DNA of 64,000 bases from Deltaproteobacteria bacterium Ga0077550 (GCA_001464385.1 LNFB01000288.1:62001-126000); one strand, 5' to 3'; shown: positions 11,189-22,206, counted from the first letter of the stretch. Numbers and translations: made by a program. Notes: generated by a model not told the origin, from the letters alone.

Positions 11189-11814
11189 CGGTACCCCGTC
11201 AACAGCCCACCGACGACGACGGTCCACCCGTCCACCGCGAGGAACAGCAGCAACTTGAGCGGCACCGACACCACCTGCACCTGCACCTGCGTGAGGCCCA
11301 GCAGCACCGTGGCCTGCGCGACCAGGAGGTCGACGACGACCAGCGGGACGAGCACGACCACCGCCATCGTCAGCGCCTCGCGTAGCTCGGTCAGCAGGAA
11401 CGCGGGCACGACCACGAGGGGATCAGCGGGCCCGCGACCCTGCGACTGCGCGAAGAACTCGAGCTCCCCCGCATCGGCGTGCCGCTCGAGGAACGCACGC
11501 CACGGCTCCAGGCTCGCCCACCAGCTCGCCGGCGACGCGGTGCCGAGGGCCTCGATTCCCCCCTGCGCGTCGACCTCGGCCAGCACGGCGCCCGCCGTCG
11601 GCGCCATCACGACGGCGGTGAGGACGATCGCCAGGGCGAACACGACCGGCGCCGAGAGCAGCGCCTCGGCGCCCAGGCCGACGCGCACGGCCCCGAGGAG
11701 CACGGAGGACTTCGCGAACGCCGTCGCCGCGGTGAGGAGCACGGGCAGGACCGCGAGCAGGGCGATCGCGGCCCACGACCACCCCGGCTCAGCCACCGTG
11801 ATCCCAGCCCCCAC
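11185..11814 (-). CDS. fliP: FliP/SctR-like type III export gate protein
   Basis: 209 residues with four membrane segments. The match to FliP is clear: TAFAKSSVLLGAVRVGLG near residue 32 corresponds to the conserved F.ri.ivl..lR..lG region. The C-terminus (FLLTELREALTMAV, then VPLKLLLFLAVDGW) corresponds to FliP SELk.aF and lPfKLmLFvlvDGW. FliP/SctR forms the core of the export pore. A GTG at 11814 gives the listed start; a GTG at 11796 overlapping the fliO stop is an alternative. Length is close to SctR (about 215) and to mature FliP. Confidence 0.88.
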   Translation of the reverse strand: MGAGITVAEPGWSWAAIALLAVLPVLLTAATAFAKSSVLLGAVRVGLGAEALLSAPVVFALAIVLTAVVMAPTAGAVLAEVDAQGGIEALGTASPASWWASLEPWRAFLERHADAGELEFFAQSQGRGPADPLVVVPAFLLTELREALTMAVVVLVPLVVVDLLVAQATVLLGLTQVQVQVVSVPLKLLLFLAVDGWTVVVGGLLTGYR

Positions 11815-12136
11815 GCGAGCGCGTTCCGGCGGCCATCGACGTGGCGACGCGACCGGGATCGGTGCGCGGGCCGGACTCGCGGGCAGGCCTCGGCTTCTCG
11901 GTGAGATCGCAGATGAGCTCGGGCGCCGCGCCAGGCCCAGCCCCGAGGAGCAGCCGCCGATCTTCGATCGCGACCACGTAGATCATGTGGCTCGGCGAGA
12001 GCCGAATCGTCCGCAGGACCCCCGGATCCACCGCCTTCGCACGCCGACCCAGCCACGCGAGCGCCCCCGCGAGCGCCGCGACGACCAACCCGAGCTCCAC
12101 GAGGACGAGGGCCTGCGAGGCCGCGAGAAGTGCCAT
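11789..12136 (-). CDS. fliO: FliO-like membrane protein
   Basis: 115 residues: one N-terminal membrane helix (LVLVELGLVVAALAGALAWL) followed by a small cytoplasmic domain with IRLSPSHMIYVVAIEDRRLLLG, which matches the FliO pattern (l.l.....l.lv.v.....llg). FliO is a chaperone-like factor for FliP assembly and is normally found only in flagellar-type systems, so it marks this cluster as flagellar-like in ancestry. It is the first gene of the fliOPQR set, starting 285 bases downstream of rplQ, and overlaps fliP. Confidence 0.72.
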   Translation of the reverse strand: MALLAASQALVLVELGLVVAALAGALAWLGRRAKAVDPGVLRTIRLSPSHMIYVVAIEDRRLLLGAGPGAAPELICDLTEKPRPARESGPRTDPGRVATSMAAGTRSRGGWDHGG

Positions 12137-12305
12137 GGCCCAAACCTAGGCAACGCCCCGCCCACGGCCAAGAAATCGACGAAAGCCCCGCGGCCTGACC
12201 AGGCCGAAGCCCCTCGGCCAAACCACGCGACGATGCCCCCCACGCGTGGGAGGCATTCGCGTGACCACTCGGCCCCGAGTCGGAACACGCCTCTCATGCC
12301 CCTCG

Positions 12306-12390
12306 GCTTGCGGGGAGCTCCGCGCGTCGGCGCACAACCCGGCTGCTCTGCCCCCCGCTTGCGGGGGGCAATCCGCGCGTCAGCGCGTAC
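12306..12390. repeat. Two direct repeats with core GCTTGCGGGG...CCGCGCGTC
   Basis: Copy 1 starts at about 12306 and copy 2 at about 12357. Both read GCTTGCGGGG, a short variable part, then CCGCGCGTC, one base, GCGC. Copy 2 contributes one arm of the hairpin at 12349-12370. They may be remnants of a small dispersed repeat family; only a genome-wide search could show this. Confidence 0.5.
12349..12370 (-). terminator. Strong hairpin downstream of rplQ
   Basis: TGCCCCCCGC, a two-base spacer, then GCGGGGGGCA: ten paired bases, perfectly symmetric. It lies about 50 bases after the rplQ stop on the minus strand. There is no clear T-run behind it, so it could be a pause or RNA-stability element rather than a full terminator. 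Confidence 0.45.
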
Positions 12391-12421
12391 CGTTTCGCTC
12401 CAGCCCTCGACGGGGGAAAAA

Positions 12422-12826
12422 CTAAACCAACTCGATGATCGCCATCGGCGCGCCGTCACCGGCACGCGGAGCGATCTTCACGATGCGGGTGTAGCCGCCG
12501 TGGCGGTCCTTGAACCGCGGGGCGACCTCCTTGAACAGCTTGTCGAGGGCGCCTCGGGTACGAACCAGGCGGGCGGCCATGCGGTAGGCATGGACCACGA
12601 GCGCCTGCTCGTCCTTCGAGCGGGTCTCGACGGGCTTCGCCACCAGCTCGTGCACCGAGATGCCGCGCGTGATGGTCTTCTCGACGAACCGCCGCAGCTC
12701 CTTGGCCTTGGGCTCGGTCGTCTTGATGCGCCCGTGATCGAGCAGCGAGGTCACCATGTTGCGGAACATGGCGTTGCGATGGGTGCTGTTGCGGCCGAAC
12801 TTTCGGCCTGCGTCGCGGTGGCGCAT
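12422..12826 (-). CDS. rplQ: 50S ribosomal protein L17
   Basis: 134 residues with the L17 signature [20 protein letters not shown] at the N-terminus. Binds 23S rRNA near the exit tunnel. Last gene of the alpha-operon part, three bases after the rpoA stop. The C-terminal tail is of usual length. Confidence 0.97.
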   Translation of the reverse strand: MRHRDAGRKFGRNSTHRNAMFRNMVTSLLDHGRIKTTEPKAKELRRFVEKTITRGISVHELVAKPVETRSKDEQALVVHAYRMAARLVRTRGALDKLFKEVAPRFKDRHGGYTRIVKIAPRAGDGAPMAIIELV

Positions 12827-12829
12827 GGA

Positions 12830-13858
12830 TCAGCTCTCTTCACGGACCGGCGGCGGGCCCTGCCAGTTGGGGATCTTCATACCGAGCGAAAGTCCCATCT
12901 GCGCGAGGATCTCTTTGATCTCTTTGAGGGACTTGCGACCGAAGTTCTTGGTCTTGAGCATCTCGGCCTCGGTCTTCTGCACCAAGTCGCCGATGTAGTG
13001 GATGTTGGCGTTCTGCAGGCAGTTCGCCGAGCGGACCGACAGCTCGAGCTCGTCGACCGACCGCCAGAGGTACTCGTTGAGCTTGTCCTCTTCGGTGGGC
13101 TCCGCGGTGGCGGCCTCTTCGATCTCTTCACGGTTGATGAAGATCGAGAGCTGCTCCTTGAGGATCTTCGCCGCGAAGGCGACCGCGTCGTCGGGGCGGA
13201 CCGAGCCGTCCGTCCAGACCTCGAGCACCAGACGATCGTAGTCGGTGCGCTGACCGACGCGAGCGTTGGTCACGCGGTAGTTCACCTTCTGGATCGGCGA
13301 GAACAGGCTGTCGATCGGGATGACGCCGATCGGCATCCCCTCGCGCTTGTTCTGATCGGCCGTGGCGTAGCCGCGGCCCATCTCGCAGGTCAGCTCCATC
13401 CGCAGGTGTCCGCCCTTGGACAGCGTCGCGAGGTGCTGCGCACCGTCGAGCACCGTCACGCCGGTCGGGCACTGGATGTCGCTGGCCTTGACCTCGCCCT
13501 CACCCTGCTTGTCGATCGTCAGCGTCCGCGGGGTGGAATCGTCCATCCGCAGGCGCAGCGCCTTGATGTTGAGGATGATGTCGGTGACGTCCTCGACGAC
13601 GCCCTCGATCGTGGTGAACTCGTGGAGCGCACCCTCGATCCGAACGGTGGTGATGGCGGCGCCCTGCAGCGACGAGAGCAGCACGCGACGCAGGCTGTTG
13701 CCCAGCGTGATGCCGTAGCCCCGCTCCAACGGCTCGCACGTGAACTTGCCGTAGTTGTCGGTCAGGCTCTCGGTTTCGACCTCGAGCTTCTTCGGCCGAA
13801 TGAGGTCGCGCCAGTTGCGGGCGATGGTGTTCGTATCCTGCATGGGCTGTTCCGTCAC
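12830..13858 (-). CDS. rpoA: RNA polymerase alpha subunit
   Basis: 342 residues. The N-terminal domain ([21 protein letters not shown], residues about 35-55) dimerises and nucleates RNA polymerase; the C-terminal domain ([20 protein letters not shown]) binds UP elements and activators. An acidic linker of [12 protein letters not shown] separates them. An ATG five codons in (MQDTN) is an alternative start. Sits between rpsD and rplQ as in most bacteria. Confidence 0.97.
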   Translation of the reverse strand: MTEQPMQDTNTIARNWRDLIRPKKLEVETESLTDNYGKFTCEPLERGYGITLGNSLRRVLLSSLQGAAITTVRIEGALHEFTTIEGVVEDVTDIILNIKALRLRMDDSTPRTLTIDKQGEGEVKASDIQCPTGVTVLDGAQHLATLSKGGHLRMELTCEMGRGYATADQNKREGMPIGVIPIDSLFSPIQKVNYRVTNARVGQRTDYDRLVLEVWTDGSVRPDDAVAFAAKILKEQLSIFINREEIEEAATAEPTEEDKLNEYLWRSVDELELSVRSANCLQNANIHYIGDLVQKTEAEMLKTKNFGRKSLKEIKEILAQMGLSLGMKIPNWQGPPPVREES

Positions 13859-13877
13859 CCTTCGTGAAAGACGAGAG

Positions 13878-14507
13878 TCACTTGCTGTAGAGCTCGACGA
13901 TCAACTGCTCGTCGATGTCGGCAGCGATGTCGGCGCGGGCCGGCAGCGCGGTGATCTTGCCGCGCATGTTGTCCTTGTCGAGCTCGATCCACGCCGCGCG
14001 AGCGGTGCGGTCGACCTTGCCCAACGCCTCGACGATCTTCTGCACGGCCTTGCTGCCCTCGCGGACCTCGACGGTGTCGCCGGGCTTCACGAGGTAGCTG
14101 GGGATGTTGATCTTCTTCCCGTTGATGAGGAAGTGACCATGGCGCGCGAGCTGGCGGGCCTCGGCGTGGCTGCTGCCGAAGCCGCAGCGGAGCACGACGT
14201 TGTCGAGGCGGCGCTCGAGCAGCGAGAGCAGGTTCTCGCCGGTCACGCCCTTCATGCGGGCGGCGCGGTAGTAGTAGCCGCGGAACTGCTTCTCGAGCAG
14301 GCCGTACATGCGCTTGACCTTCTGCTTCTCGCGCAACTGCTGACCGTAGTCCGAGGGTCGCTTCTTGCGGCCCTGGCCATGCTGGCCGGCGGGGTACGGG
14401 CGGCGCTCGTACGCGCACTTCTGCGAGAAGCAGCGATCGCCCTTGAGAAACAGCTGCACGTCTTCACGACGGCAGAGACGACAGACGGGTCCGGTGTAGC
14501 GAGCCAT
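13878..14507 (-). CDS. rpsD: 30S ribosomal protein S4
   Basis: 209 residues. Carries a Cys set at positions 9, 12, 26 and 31 (CRLC and CFSQKC), so this is the zinc-binding form of S4. The S4 RNA-binding domain includes [16 protein letters not shown]4 is a primary assembly protein of the 30S body and often a translational regulator of the alpha operon. Confidence 0.97.
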   Translation of the reverse strand: MARYTGPVCRLCRREDVQLFLKGDRCFSQKCAYERRPYPAGQHGQGRKKRPSDYGQQLREKQKVKRMYGLLEKQFRGYYYRAARMKGVTGENLLSLLERRLDNVVLRCGFGSSHAEARQLARHGHFLINGKKINIPSYLVKPGDTVEVREGSKAVQKIVEALGKVDRTARAAWIELDKDNMRGKITALPARADIAADIDEQLIVELYSK

Positions 14508-14513
14508 GACTTG

Positions 14514-14909
14514 TTAAACCCTGCGGCGCTTGGGCGGGCGGCAGCCGTTGTGGGGAATCGGGGTGACGTCCTTGATCGAGGTGACCCGCAGGCCGGCGGA
14601 CTGGATGCCGCGCAGCGCCGACTCGCGGCCCGCACCGGGACCGCTGATGCGGATCGAGACCGTGTGGACACCGTGGTCGGCGGCCTTGCGCGCGGCGTCG
14701 TCGGCCGCGAGCTGGGCGGCGAACGGCGTCGACTTGCGCGAGCCCTTGAACCCACGCACACCGGCGGAGGCCCACGACAGCACGTTGCCGTTGACGTCGG
14801 TCACGCTGACGACCGTGTTGTTGAACGTGGACCGGATGTGCACGATCCCGGTCGAGACGTTCTTCTTGACCCGCTTCTTGGCGGACTTCTGCGGAGCTGT
14901 GGACGCCAT
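14514..14909 (-). CDS. rpsK: 30S ribosomal protein S11
   Basis: 131 residues; the family C-terminus [18 protein letters not shown] is present, as is [25 protein letters not shown] in part. Part of the 30S platform that contacts mRNA near the Shine-Dalgarno helix. Lies three bases downstream of rpsM. Confidence 0.97.
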   Translation of the reverse strand: MASTAPQKSAKKRVKKNVSTGIVHIRSTFNNTVVSVTDVNGNVLSWASAGVRGFKGSRKSTPFAAQLAADDAARKAADHGVHTVSIRISGPGAGRESALRGIQSAGLRVTSIKDVTPIPHNGCRPPKRRRV

Positions 14910-14912
14910 GGA

Positions 14913-15287
14913 CTAGACTCGCTTCTTCTGCGTGATGGTGGCGCGCTTCGGGCCCTTGCGAGTGCGCGCGTTGGTGTGCGTGCGCTGGCCTCGAACCGGC
15001 AGCCCACGGCGGTGACGGAGACCGCGGTAGCACCCGAGATCCATCAGGCGCTTGATGCTCATCTGCACGTCGCGGCGGAGGTCGCCCTCGACCTTGTACG
15101 CGGTCTCGATGACGTGGCGGATCGCGCTGACCTGCTCGTCGGTGAGATCGTCGGTTCGAACCGAAGGACCGACGCCGGACTTCTCGAGGATCTGCGACGC
15201 GGTCACGCGCCCGACCCCGTAGATGTACGTCAGCGCAATCTCGATCCGCTTGTTACGCGGGAGGTCGACACCTGCGATGCGTGCCAT
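14913..15287 (-). CDS. rpsM: 30S ribosomal protein S13
   Basis: 124 residues. Contains the helix-two-turn-helix [16 protein letters not shown] and the C-terminal basic tail [14 protein letters not shown] that reaches the P-site tRNA. In the 30S head, forming bridges to the 50S. Directly follows rpmJ. Confidence 0.97.
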   Translation of the reverse strand: MARIAGVDLPRNKRIEIALTYIYGVGRVTASQILEKSGVGPSVRTDDLTDEQVSAIRHVIETAYKVEGDLRRDVQMSIKRLMDLGCYRGLRHRRGLPVRGQRTHTNARTRKGPKRATITQKKRV

Positions 15288-15290
15288 GGC

Positions 15291-15404
15291 TTAGCCCTGC
15301 CTCTGCTTGTGCTTCGGGTTCTCGCAGATGATCCGCACGATTCCCTTGCGGCGGATCACCTTGCACTTCTCACAGATCTTCTTGACGCTGGCTCGGACTT
15401 TCAT
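15291..15404 (-). CDS. rpmJ: 50S ribosomal protein L36
   Basis: A 37-residue gene. The protein begins [19 protein letters not shown] and keeps the zinc ligands Cys11, Cys14, Cys27 and His32 (CEKC, then CENPKH), so it is the C+ form. The ATG at 15404 and the TAA at 15291-15293 fit the usual length exactly. It sits between the infA-like gene and rpsM, the standard position. Confidence 0.95.
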   Translation of the reverse strand: MKVRASVKKICEKCKVIRRKGIVRIICENPKHKQRQG

Positions 15405-15430
15405 GGCCTGATTTCGATTCGGGTGCGGGG

Positions 15431-15685
15431 CTACTGACGGGGATTCGACACGGGGTCGAGGGGATGGGAAGTCTGGGGGCCGAGGATGGTGCCGCGGGCT
15501 GGGTCGAGTCGGGCACGTCGGACGGTGACGCGCATGCCGACGTGGATGGGGAGACCTAGACGTTTGGCTTCGGTGGAGAGGCCCGCGATGAGGGTGGTGT
15601 CGTCGTCGAGCGAGAGTCGGAAGAGGCGCTGCGGTAGTTCGGCGAGGACCGTCGCGCCGAGGACTTGGTCGCCTTGCGTTGGCAT
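15431..15685 (-). CDS. Divergent translation initiation factor IF-1-like protein
   Basis: 84 residues from the ATG at 15685. An OB/S1 fold of IF-1 type is visible: [19 protein letters not shown], then [19 protein letters not shown], aligning with IF-1 QGTVLETLPNTMFRVEL and GDKVTVELTPYDLSKGRI. The conserved IF-1 stretch HISGKMRKNYIRI is replaced by [15 protein letters not shown], so several 16S-contact residues are lost, and a 15-residue tail is added. It lies where infA normally sits, between adk and rpmJ. It may be the sole IF-1 of the organism or a paralogue; only the genome can tell. The open frame reaches an ATG at 15796, but that extension is not conserved in IF-1. Confidence 0.65.
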   Translation of the reverse strand: MPTQGDQVLGATVLAELPQRLFRLSLDDDTTLIAGLSTEAKRLGLPIHVGMRVTVRRARLDPARGTILGPQTSHPLDPVSNPRQ

Positions 15686-15785
15686 CGCGACGTCCACCCC
15701 CCGGACTCCGAGGAGGGCGGATAGTAGGTGTGTGCCTCCGGGAAGTCCATAGGCCCCGTGTGCTTGGTCGTGGGGATCAGGGCCT

Positions 15786-15823
15786 CCCCCCGCCATGAGA
15801 ATTCCCCGTGAGGTGGCGGGGGG
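15786..15823 (-). promoter_or_regulatory. Perfect 10-bp inverted repeat upstream of the infA-like gene
   Basis: CCCCCCGCCA at 15786-15795 and TGGCGGGGGG at 15814-15823, with an 18-base loop. On the minus strand this would be a strong RNA hairpin about 100 bases before the infA-like ATG. It would bury the alternative ATG at 15796. It may attenuate or stabilise the infA-rpmJ-rpsM transcript, or act as an operator. Confidence 0.45.
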
Positions 15824-15946
15824 TTGCGTCCGGAGCGACCCCGGGGAGCCCCGACCTGATCATCTTAGGCGCGGCCGGGCGGACGTCGGGTTGGGGTCCG
15901 CGGACCCGCGGTGATCCGCACGAACTCCGCGTGTACAAGGTTTGGC

Positions 15947-15983
15947 TATACTCGTTGACAAGCCTTGTTCAACGAGCCACGAT
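15947..15983 (+). promoter_or_regulatory. Sigma-factor promoter region with overlapping near-palindrome
   Basis: A TATACT (15947-15952) could be a -10 element. Alternatively TTGACA (15955-15960) is a perfect -35 with CACGAT 17 bases downstream. Both overlap the near-palindrome CTCGTTGA (15951-15958) and TCAACGAG (15969-15976). Such a dyad over a promoter suggests an operator for a dimeric repressor, or a leader hairpin. Confidence 0.5.
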
Positions 15984-16002
15984 CTCGCCCAGGAGAACGA
16001 CG

Positions 16003-17238
<1,236 letters not shown>

Positions 17239-17248
17239 CGCTCCCGCC

Positions 17249-17881
17249 TCACAGCACCGCGAGGATGCGAGCGTACACCTCGTCGGGCTCGCCGACGCCG
17301 TCGACGGCGACGACGATGCCCTTCGACTGGTAGCGAGCGATCACCGGTCGCGTCTCCTGTTCGAACTTCGACAGGCGCGAGCGGACCTTCTCCGCGGTGT
17401 CGTCGCTGCGCTGGTACAACGCCTCGCCGGTCACGTCGCAGACGCCTTCGACCTTCGGCGGGCTGTACTTCACGTGGTAGACGTGCCCCGACGGGGACAT
17501 GCGCCGGCCCGTGATGCGCTCCTCGATGAGCGAGAACGGCACCTGGATGTCGATGACCTTGTCGATCGCCACGGCGGCGTCGAGCGCCTCTGCCTGCGGC
17601 AGCGTGCGTGGGAATCCGTCCAGGATGAAGCCGGCGGCGGCCTCGGGGCCGTCGAGCGCCAGGCGGAGCAGATCGATCACCAGCGAGTCGGGCACCAGCC
17701 CACCCTCGTCCATGTAGCCCTTGGCCTTGCGGCCGAGCTCGCTGCCAGCTGCCACCGCAGCGCGCAGCAGATCGCCGGTGCTGATGTGGGCGAGACCGAA
17801 CTGGTCCTTGAGGCGCTTGGCCTGCGTGCCCTTGCCGGATCCGGGTGCCCCGATGAGGATGAGTCCCTTGCGCTCGCCCAT
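17249..17881 (-). CDS. adk: Adenylate kinase
   Basis: 210 residues. Catalyses ATP + AMP to 2 ADP. P-loop GAPGSGKGTQ at about residues 10-19, AMP-site DGFPRT, and a long LID of Gram-negative type (GRRMSPSGHVYH) without the four-Cys zinc site. It follows secY in the normal order. A good promoter, TTGCCG-17-TAGTCT, ends 8 bases before the ATG, so a leaderless transcript separate from secY is likely. Confidence 0.97.
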   Translation of the reverse strand: MGERKGLILIGAPGSGKGTQAKRLKDQFGLAHISTGDLLRAAVAAGSELGRKAKGYMDEGGLVPDSLVIDLLRLALDGPEAAAGFILDGFPRTLPQAEALDAAVAIDKVIDIQVPFSLIEERITGRRMSPSGHVYHVKYSPPKVEGVCDVTGEALYQRSDDTAEKVRSRLSKFEQETRPVIARYQSKGIVVAVDGVGEPDEVYARILAVL

Positions 17882-17889
17882 GTGGCAGG

Positions 17890-17918
17890 AGACTAGGACG
17901 CAACCCCGCCTGCGGCAA
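17890..17918 (-). promoter_or_regulatory. Promoter of adk
   Basis: On the minus strand TTGCCG (17918-17913), a 17-base spacer, and TAGTCT (17895-17890). The ATG follows 8 bases later, about where transcription would begin, and no Shine-Dalgarno sequence is present. Confidence 0.6.
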
Positions 17919-17938
17919 CCCGAGAGGTCGACGCAGGA

Positions 17939-19255
<1,317 letters not shown>

Positions 19256-19557
19256 GACGACGGCAAGCCGGGGAGCTCGGGCCCCCCTCGGGGCGGCGAC
19301 CATACCTTAGGCCGGGCGGGCCCGCATCTGACGGGCGGGGGGCGGTCCGGCGGGGGCGGAACCGGCCGCGACGCGCGCACGGGCGCCTTGGGCCGACACC
19401 GCCCCGACCCCGCGCCACGCCGGTCCACCCCGGTCGCGCAAGCGGTCCGCGTCGATCCAGGCCCCGCGGGAGATCCGTCGGCTCGCGTAGGCGGGCCTGC
19501 GTACGCGGCGTGGAACGCCCGGCGCCCGGCCGGACCCCGCCCCTACGCTGTCCGGAC
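19256..19557. other. Divergent spacer between secY and the M23 peptidase gene
   Basis: No gene seen. It is very GC-rich. Possible -10 elements are TAAGGT (minus, 19304-19309) for secY and TACGCT (plus, 19544-19549), 8 bases before the peptidase ATG. No clear -35 on either side. Confidence 0.5.
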
Positions 19558-20835
19558 ATGCGCGTCCCCCCATCGCTCGTCGTCGCCGTCGGTTGCCTCG
19601 TCCCCGCGCTCGCCTCGGCCGAGCCCCCGCTGCACCTGCCGTGGACCTGCGACGACGTCTACGCGGTGACCAACGGCCACAACACGTCGTCACACACCGG
19701 CAACGACGCGCATGCCTGGGACTTCGGCCTCGCGGTCGGGACCCCGGTCCGCGCGCCCGCCGACGGCGTCGTGCGACTCGTGAAGATGAACTCGTCGCAG
19801 GGCGGCTGCGACGGCGCCTACGCGAACGATGCCAACTACGTGGTGCTCGACTTCGGCGACGGCACCGAGGCACTGCTCATGCACCTGCAGCACGACAGCT
19901 CGGAGCTCCAGGTCGGCGACGTGGTGCGGCAGGGTGACGTGGTCGGCAAGGTCGGGCTGACCGGCTGGGTGTGCGGCGCCCATCTGCACTTCCAGATCCA
20001 GTCCACCTGCGACTCGTGGTGGTGTCAGAGCAAGCCCGCCCTGTTCGTCGACGTCGGCGATCCCGCCGAGGGCGTCCCGCTCGAGAGCAACAACTGTCCG
20101 GTGGCCGAGCCCTGCGCCGCGACGCTCGACGGCACGACGACGACCATCGACGATGCGGACGCCCGCTGCTTCACCAAGATCTCGAGCTGGTTCTGGCCCG
20201 CCGACGGCGGCTGGGAGGACGGGCATCTGTACACGTGGGCAAACGACGGCGCCGAGCCCGACACGCTGGGGCGTTGGGACTTCGGCGTCGACGTGCCCGG
20301 TCGCTATCGACTCGAGGCGTACGTGCCCGGCACGCCGGTCGGGAGCCAACAAGCCCGCTACGAGATCCACACCGGAGCCGAGGTGATTGCCCTGCCGCCC
20401 GTCGATCAGTCGGCGCACGAAGGCTGGGTCGACCTCGGCGCCCACGAGCTCGTTGCCGGCGACGAGCACTGGGTGCGTCTGGCCGACAACACCGGCGAGC
20501 CGCGCGATCTCGATCGAGAGGTCGCCTTCGATGCGATCCGTTGGCAGTGGGAGCCAGAGGCGAGCGGCACCGAAGGCGGCGACAGCTCGGACGGCGACGA
20601 CGACCCCACGCCCACCACCAGCGACGGCGGCGAGGTCGGCGGCGACGCTCCGCCGGCGACGAGCGGCGGCCTCGACGACGGCGGTCCGTCGCTGCCGCCG
20701 GGGTCTGCCCAGGACGACGCGGGTGGAGGCTGCTCGACCGCGGCGCCGCGCGGCACCCTCGCGCTCTTCGTCCCCGTGCTCGTCGCACTCGGGCGACGAC
20801 GACGATCGTCGCGCTCCCGTCGCACCGGGCCATAG
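19558..20835 (+). CDS. Secreted M23-family (LytM) peptidase with MYXO-CTERM tail
   Basis: 425 residues. Signal peptide (VAVGCLVPALASA), then an M23 domain: SHTGNDAHAWDFGLAVGTPVRAP with the first zinc ligands and GAHLHFQI with the last. This points to a peptidoglycan endopeptidase or an amidase-activator-like fold. A beta-rich middle part (GRWDFGVDVPGRYRLEAYVPG) resembles a carbohydrate-binding jelly roll. A Ser/Asp/Gly-rich linker leads to GGGCSTAAPRG, a hydrophobic helix and RRRR, the MYXO-CTERM anchoring signal. It acts at the cell surface. No ribosome binding site; TACGCT lies 8 bases before the ATG. It splits the spc operon between rplO and secY on the opposite strand. Confidence 0.88.
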   Translation: MRVPPSLVVAVGCLVPALASAEPPLHLPWTCDDVYAVTNGHNTSSHTGNDAHAWDFGLAVGTPVRAPADGVVRLVKMNSSQGGCDGAYANDANYVVLDFGDGTEALLMHLQHDSSELQVGDVVRQGDVVGKVGLTGWVCGAHLHFQIQSTCDSWWCQSKPALFVDVGDPAEGVPLESNNCPVAEPCAATLDGTTTTIDDADARCFTKISSWFWPADGGWEDGHLYTWANDGAEPDTLGRWDFGVDVPGRYRLEAYVPGTPVGSQQARYEIHTGAEVIALPPVDQSAHEGWVDLGAHELVAGDEHWVRLADNTGEPRDLDREVAFDAIRWQWEPEASGTEGGDSSDGDDDPTPTTSDGGEVGGDAPPATSGGLDDGGPSLPPGSAQDDAGGGCSTAAPRGTLALFVPVLVALGRRRRSSRSRRTGP

Positions 20836-20993
20836 CGCACGGAGGCTGCACGCGATCGCGACGCCGCGTGCCACGGCGCCCGCACGCACGACGCAGGAAC
20901 CGCAACTCACGTCGTACGGCCACGTACGCGGCCCTCGCCGCAATCGGCGTGCTACACCGGGACCATGCCAGTTCCCTACGGTTGCACCGACCG

Positions 20994-22199
20994 ATGGGCG
21001 GCCCGAGCGGGCCCGCCGATCTCGACGCTCGCGGCGATGGTGCGGGCATGAGCCCCGAACAACTGCAGGGTCAGCTCGCCGAGCTCGAGGCCGAGATCGA
21101 AGATCTCCGGTCCGAGCTCCAGCGCAAGGACGATCTCCTCGCGACGTTGGGCCACGAGTTCCGCAACCCCCTCGGGCCGATCCGCGCCGCCGTCGAGCTG
21201 TGGCGGCACCACGGCGCCGCCCTGACCGACGAGCAACGACAGCGCACGGTGGAGGTCGTCGGCCGACAGGCCGACCACCTCGCGCACCTCGTGGACGATC
21301 TCCTGGACGTCTCCCGCGTGAACCCGGGAAGGATCCGCCTGCGCCGCAGCGCGCTGGATCTGCGAGAGATCCTCGAGCAGTCGCACGACGCGGTCCGAGG
21401 GAAGGCCCAGCTGCACCGGCTCACGATCTCGCTCCCGCCCGAGCCGGTCCCGATCCAAGGCGATGCCGTGCGACTGCGACAGGTGTTCGTGAACCTCCTC
21501 GACAACGCGGTGAAGTTCACCCAGCGCGGCCGCGGCGTCACCGTGCGCGTCAGCGCAGACTCCGAACGCGCCCTCGTGACGGTGAGCGACGAGGGGGTCG
21601 GCATCGACCCCGCGCGGCAGGCCGGGATCTTCGGGCCGCCGGCGCGCCCAGAGCACGCGGACCAGCCCCACGCGCTCGGCCTCGCATCGGTGCGACAGCT
21701 CGTCGAGCTCCACCGCGGATCGGTCTCGGCGCGCAGCGACGGCATCGGTCGCGGCAGCGAGTTCACGGTCTCGCTCCCGCTGGCAGGCAAGGCTGCGCCA
21801 TCGCTCCACGGTCGCGAGGCGGCCCCCGCCGCGCAGATCCACCTCCTGCTCGTCGACGACAACGTCGACGGGGCGCGGATGCTGGGCCACCTGCTCGAGG
21901 TCCACGGGTACCGCATCTCGCTGGCGTTCGACGGCGCAGGCGCGATCGAAGCGTTCGGCCGACTGCGCCCCGATGCGGTCCTGCTCGACCTCGGTCTGCC
22001 CGACATCGACGGCCTCGAGGTCGCCCGCCACATGCGTCTGCAGTGGCCCGGCGTGCACCTGATCGCCGTGACGGGCCACGGCGACGAGCACGTCCGCAGC
22101 CTCGTCCGCGAGACGGGCTTCGCCGCGCATCTCTTGAAGCCGGTGGACATCGACGCCCTACGCCGCACGCTCGACAAGGTCGGCGCGACCCGTCGCTGA
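20994..22199 (+). CDS. Soluble hybrid histidine kinase with receiver domain
   Basis: 401 residues (a start at 21048 is also possible). A coiled coil at the N-terminus (LAELEAEIEDLRSELQRKDD), H-box LGHEFRNPLGPI, N-box LLDNAVKFT and G1 box DEGVGID. The G2 glycine box is degraded to PHALGLAS, so ATP-lid function may be weak. A C-terminal receiver follows with DDN, phospho-Asp in LLDLGLP and Lys in LLKPVD. No membrane segment or sensor domain, so input must come from a partner. It follows the M23 gene on the same strand and converges on rplO. Confidence 0.88.
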   Translation: MGGPSGPADLDARGDGAGMSPEQLQGQLAELEAEIEDLRSELQRKDDLLATLGHEFRNPLGPIRAAVELWRHHGAALTDEQRQRTVEVVGRQADHLAHLVDDLLDVSRVNPGRIRLRRSALDLREILEQSHDAVRGKAQLHRLTISLPPEPVPIQGDAVRLRQVFVNLLDNAVKFTQRGRGVTVRVSADSERALVTVSDEGVGIDPARQAGIFGPPARPEHADQPHALGLASVRQLVELHRGSVSARSDGIGRGSEFTVSLPLAGKAAPSLHGREAAPAAQIHLLLVDDNVDGARMLGHLLEVHGYRISLAFDGAGAIEAFGRLRPDAVLLDLGLPDIDGLEVARHMRLQWPGVHLIAVTGHGDEHVRSLVRETGFAAHLLKPVDIDALRRTLDKVGATRR

Positions 22200-22206
22200 C
22201 GCGAGA

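Larger units (their letters stand above)
12137..12421. other. Palindrome-rich spacer between rplQ and fliO
   Basis: No gene is seen. The spacer holds several inverted repeats: CGGCCT/AGGCCG at 12191-12206, a 24-bp palindrome with one mismatch at 12233-12256 (ATGCCCCCCACG and CGTGGGAGGCAT), and the strong hairpin at 12349-12370. Two direct repeats with the core GCTTGCGGGG are described separately. These could end the alpha-operon transcript and set the expression of fliOPQR. Confidence 0.6.
15686..16002. other. Divergent regulatory region between infA-like gene and sigma factor
   Basis: No gene is supported here. It contains the 10-bp inverted repeat at 15786-15823 and the sigma-factor promoter with palindrome at 15947-15983. 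The rest shows nothing clear. Confidence 0.6.

Noticed and set aside
12349-12370. Phage or integron attachment site
   Set aside because: No integrase gene or flanking duplication was seen; a hairpin at an operon end is simpler.
8975-13867. Plus-strand frames of 527 and 901 residues
   Set aside because: They lie antisense to the lipoprotein, fliOPQR, rplQ and rpoA genes and show shadow composition.
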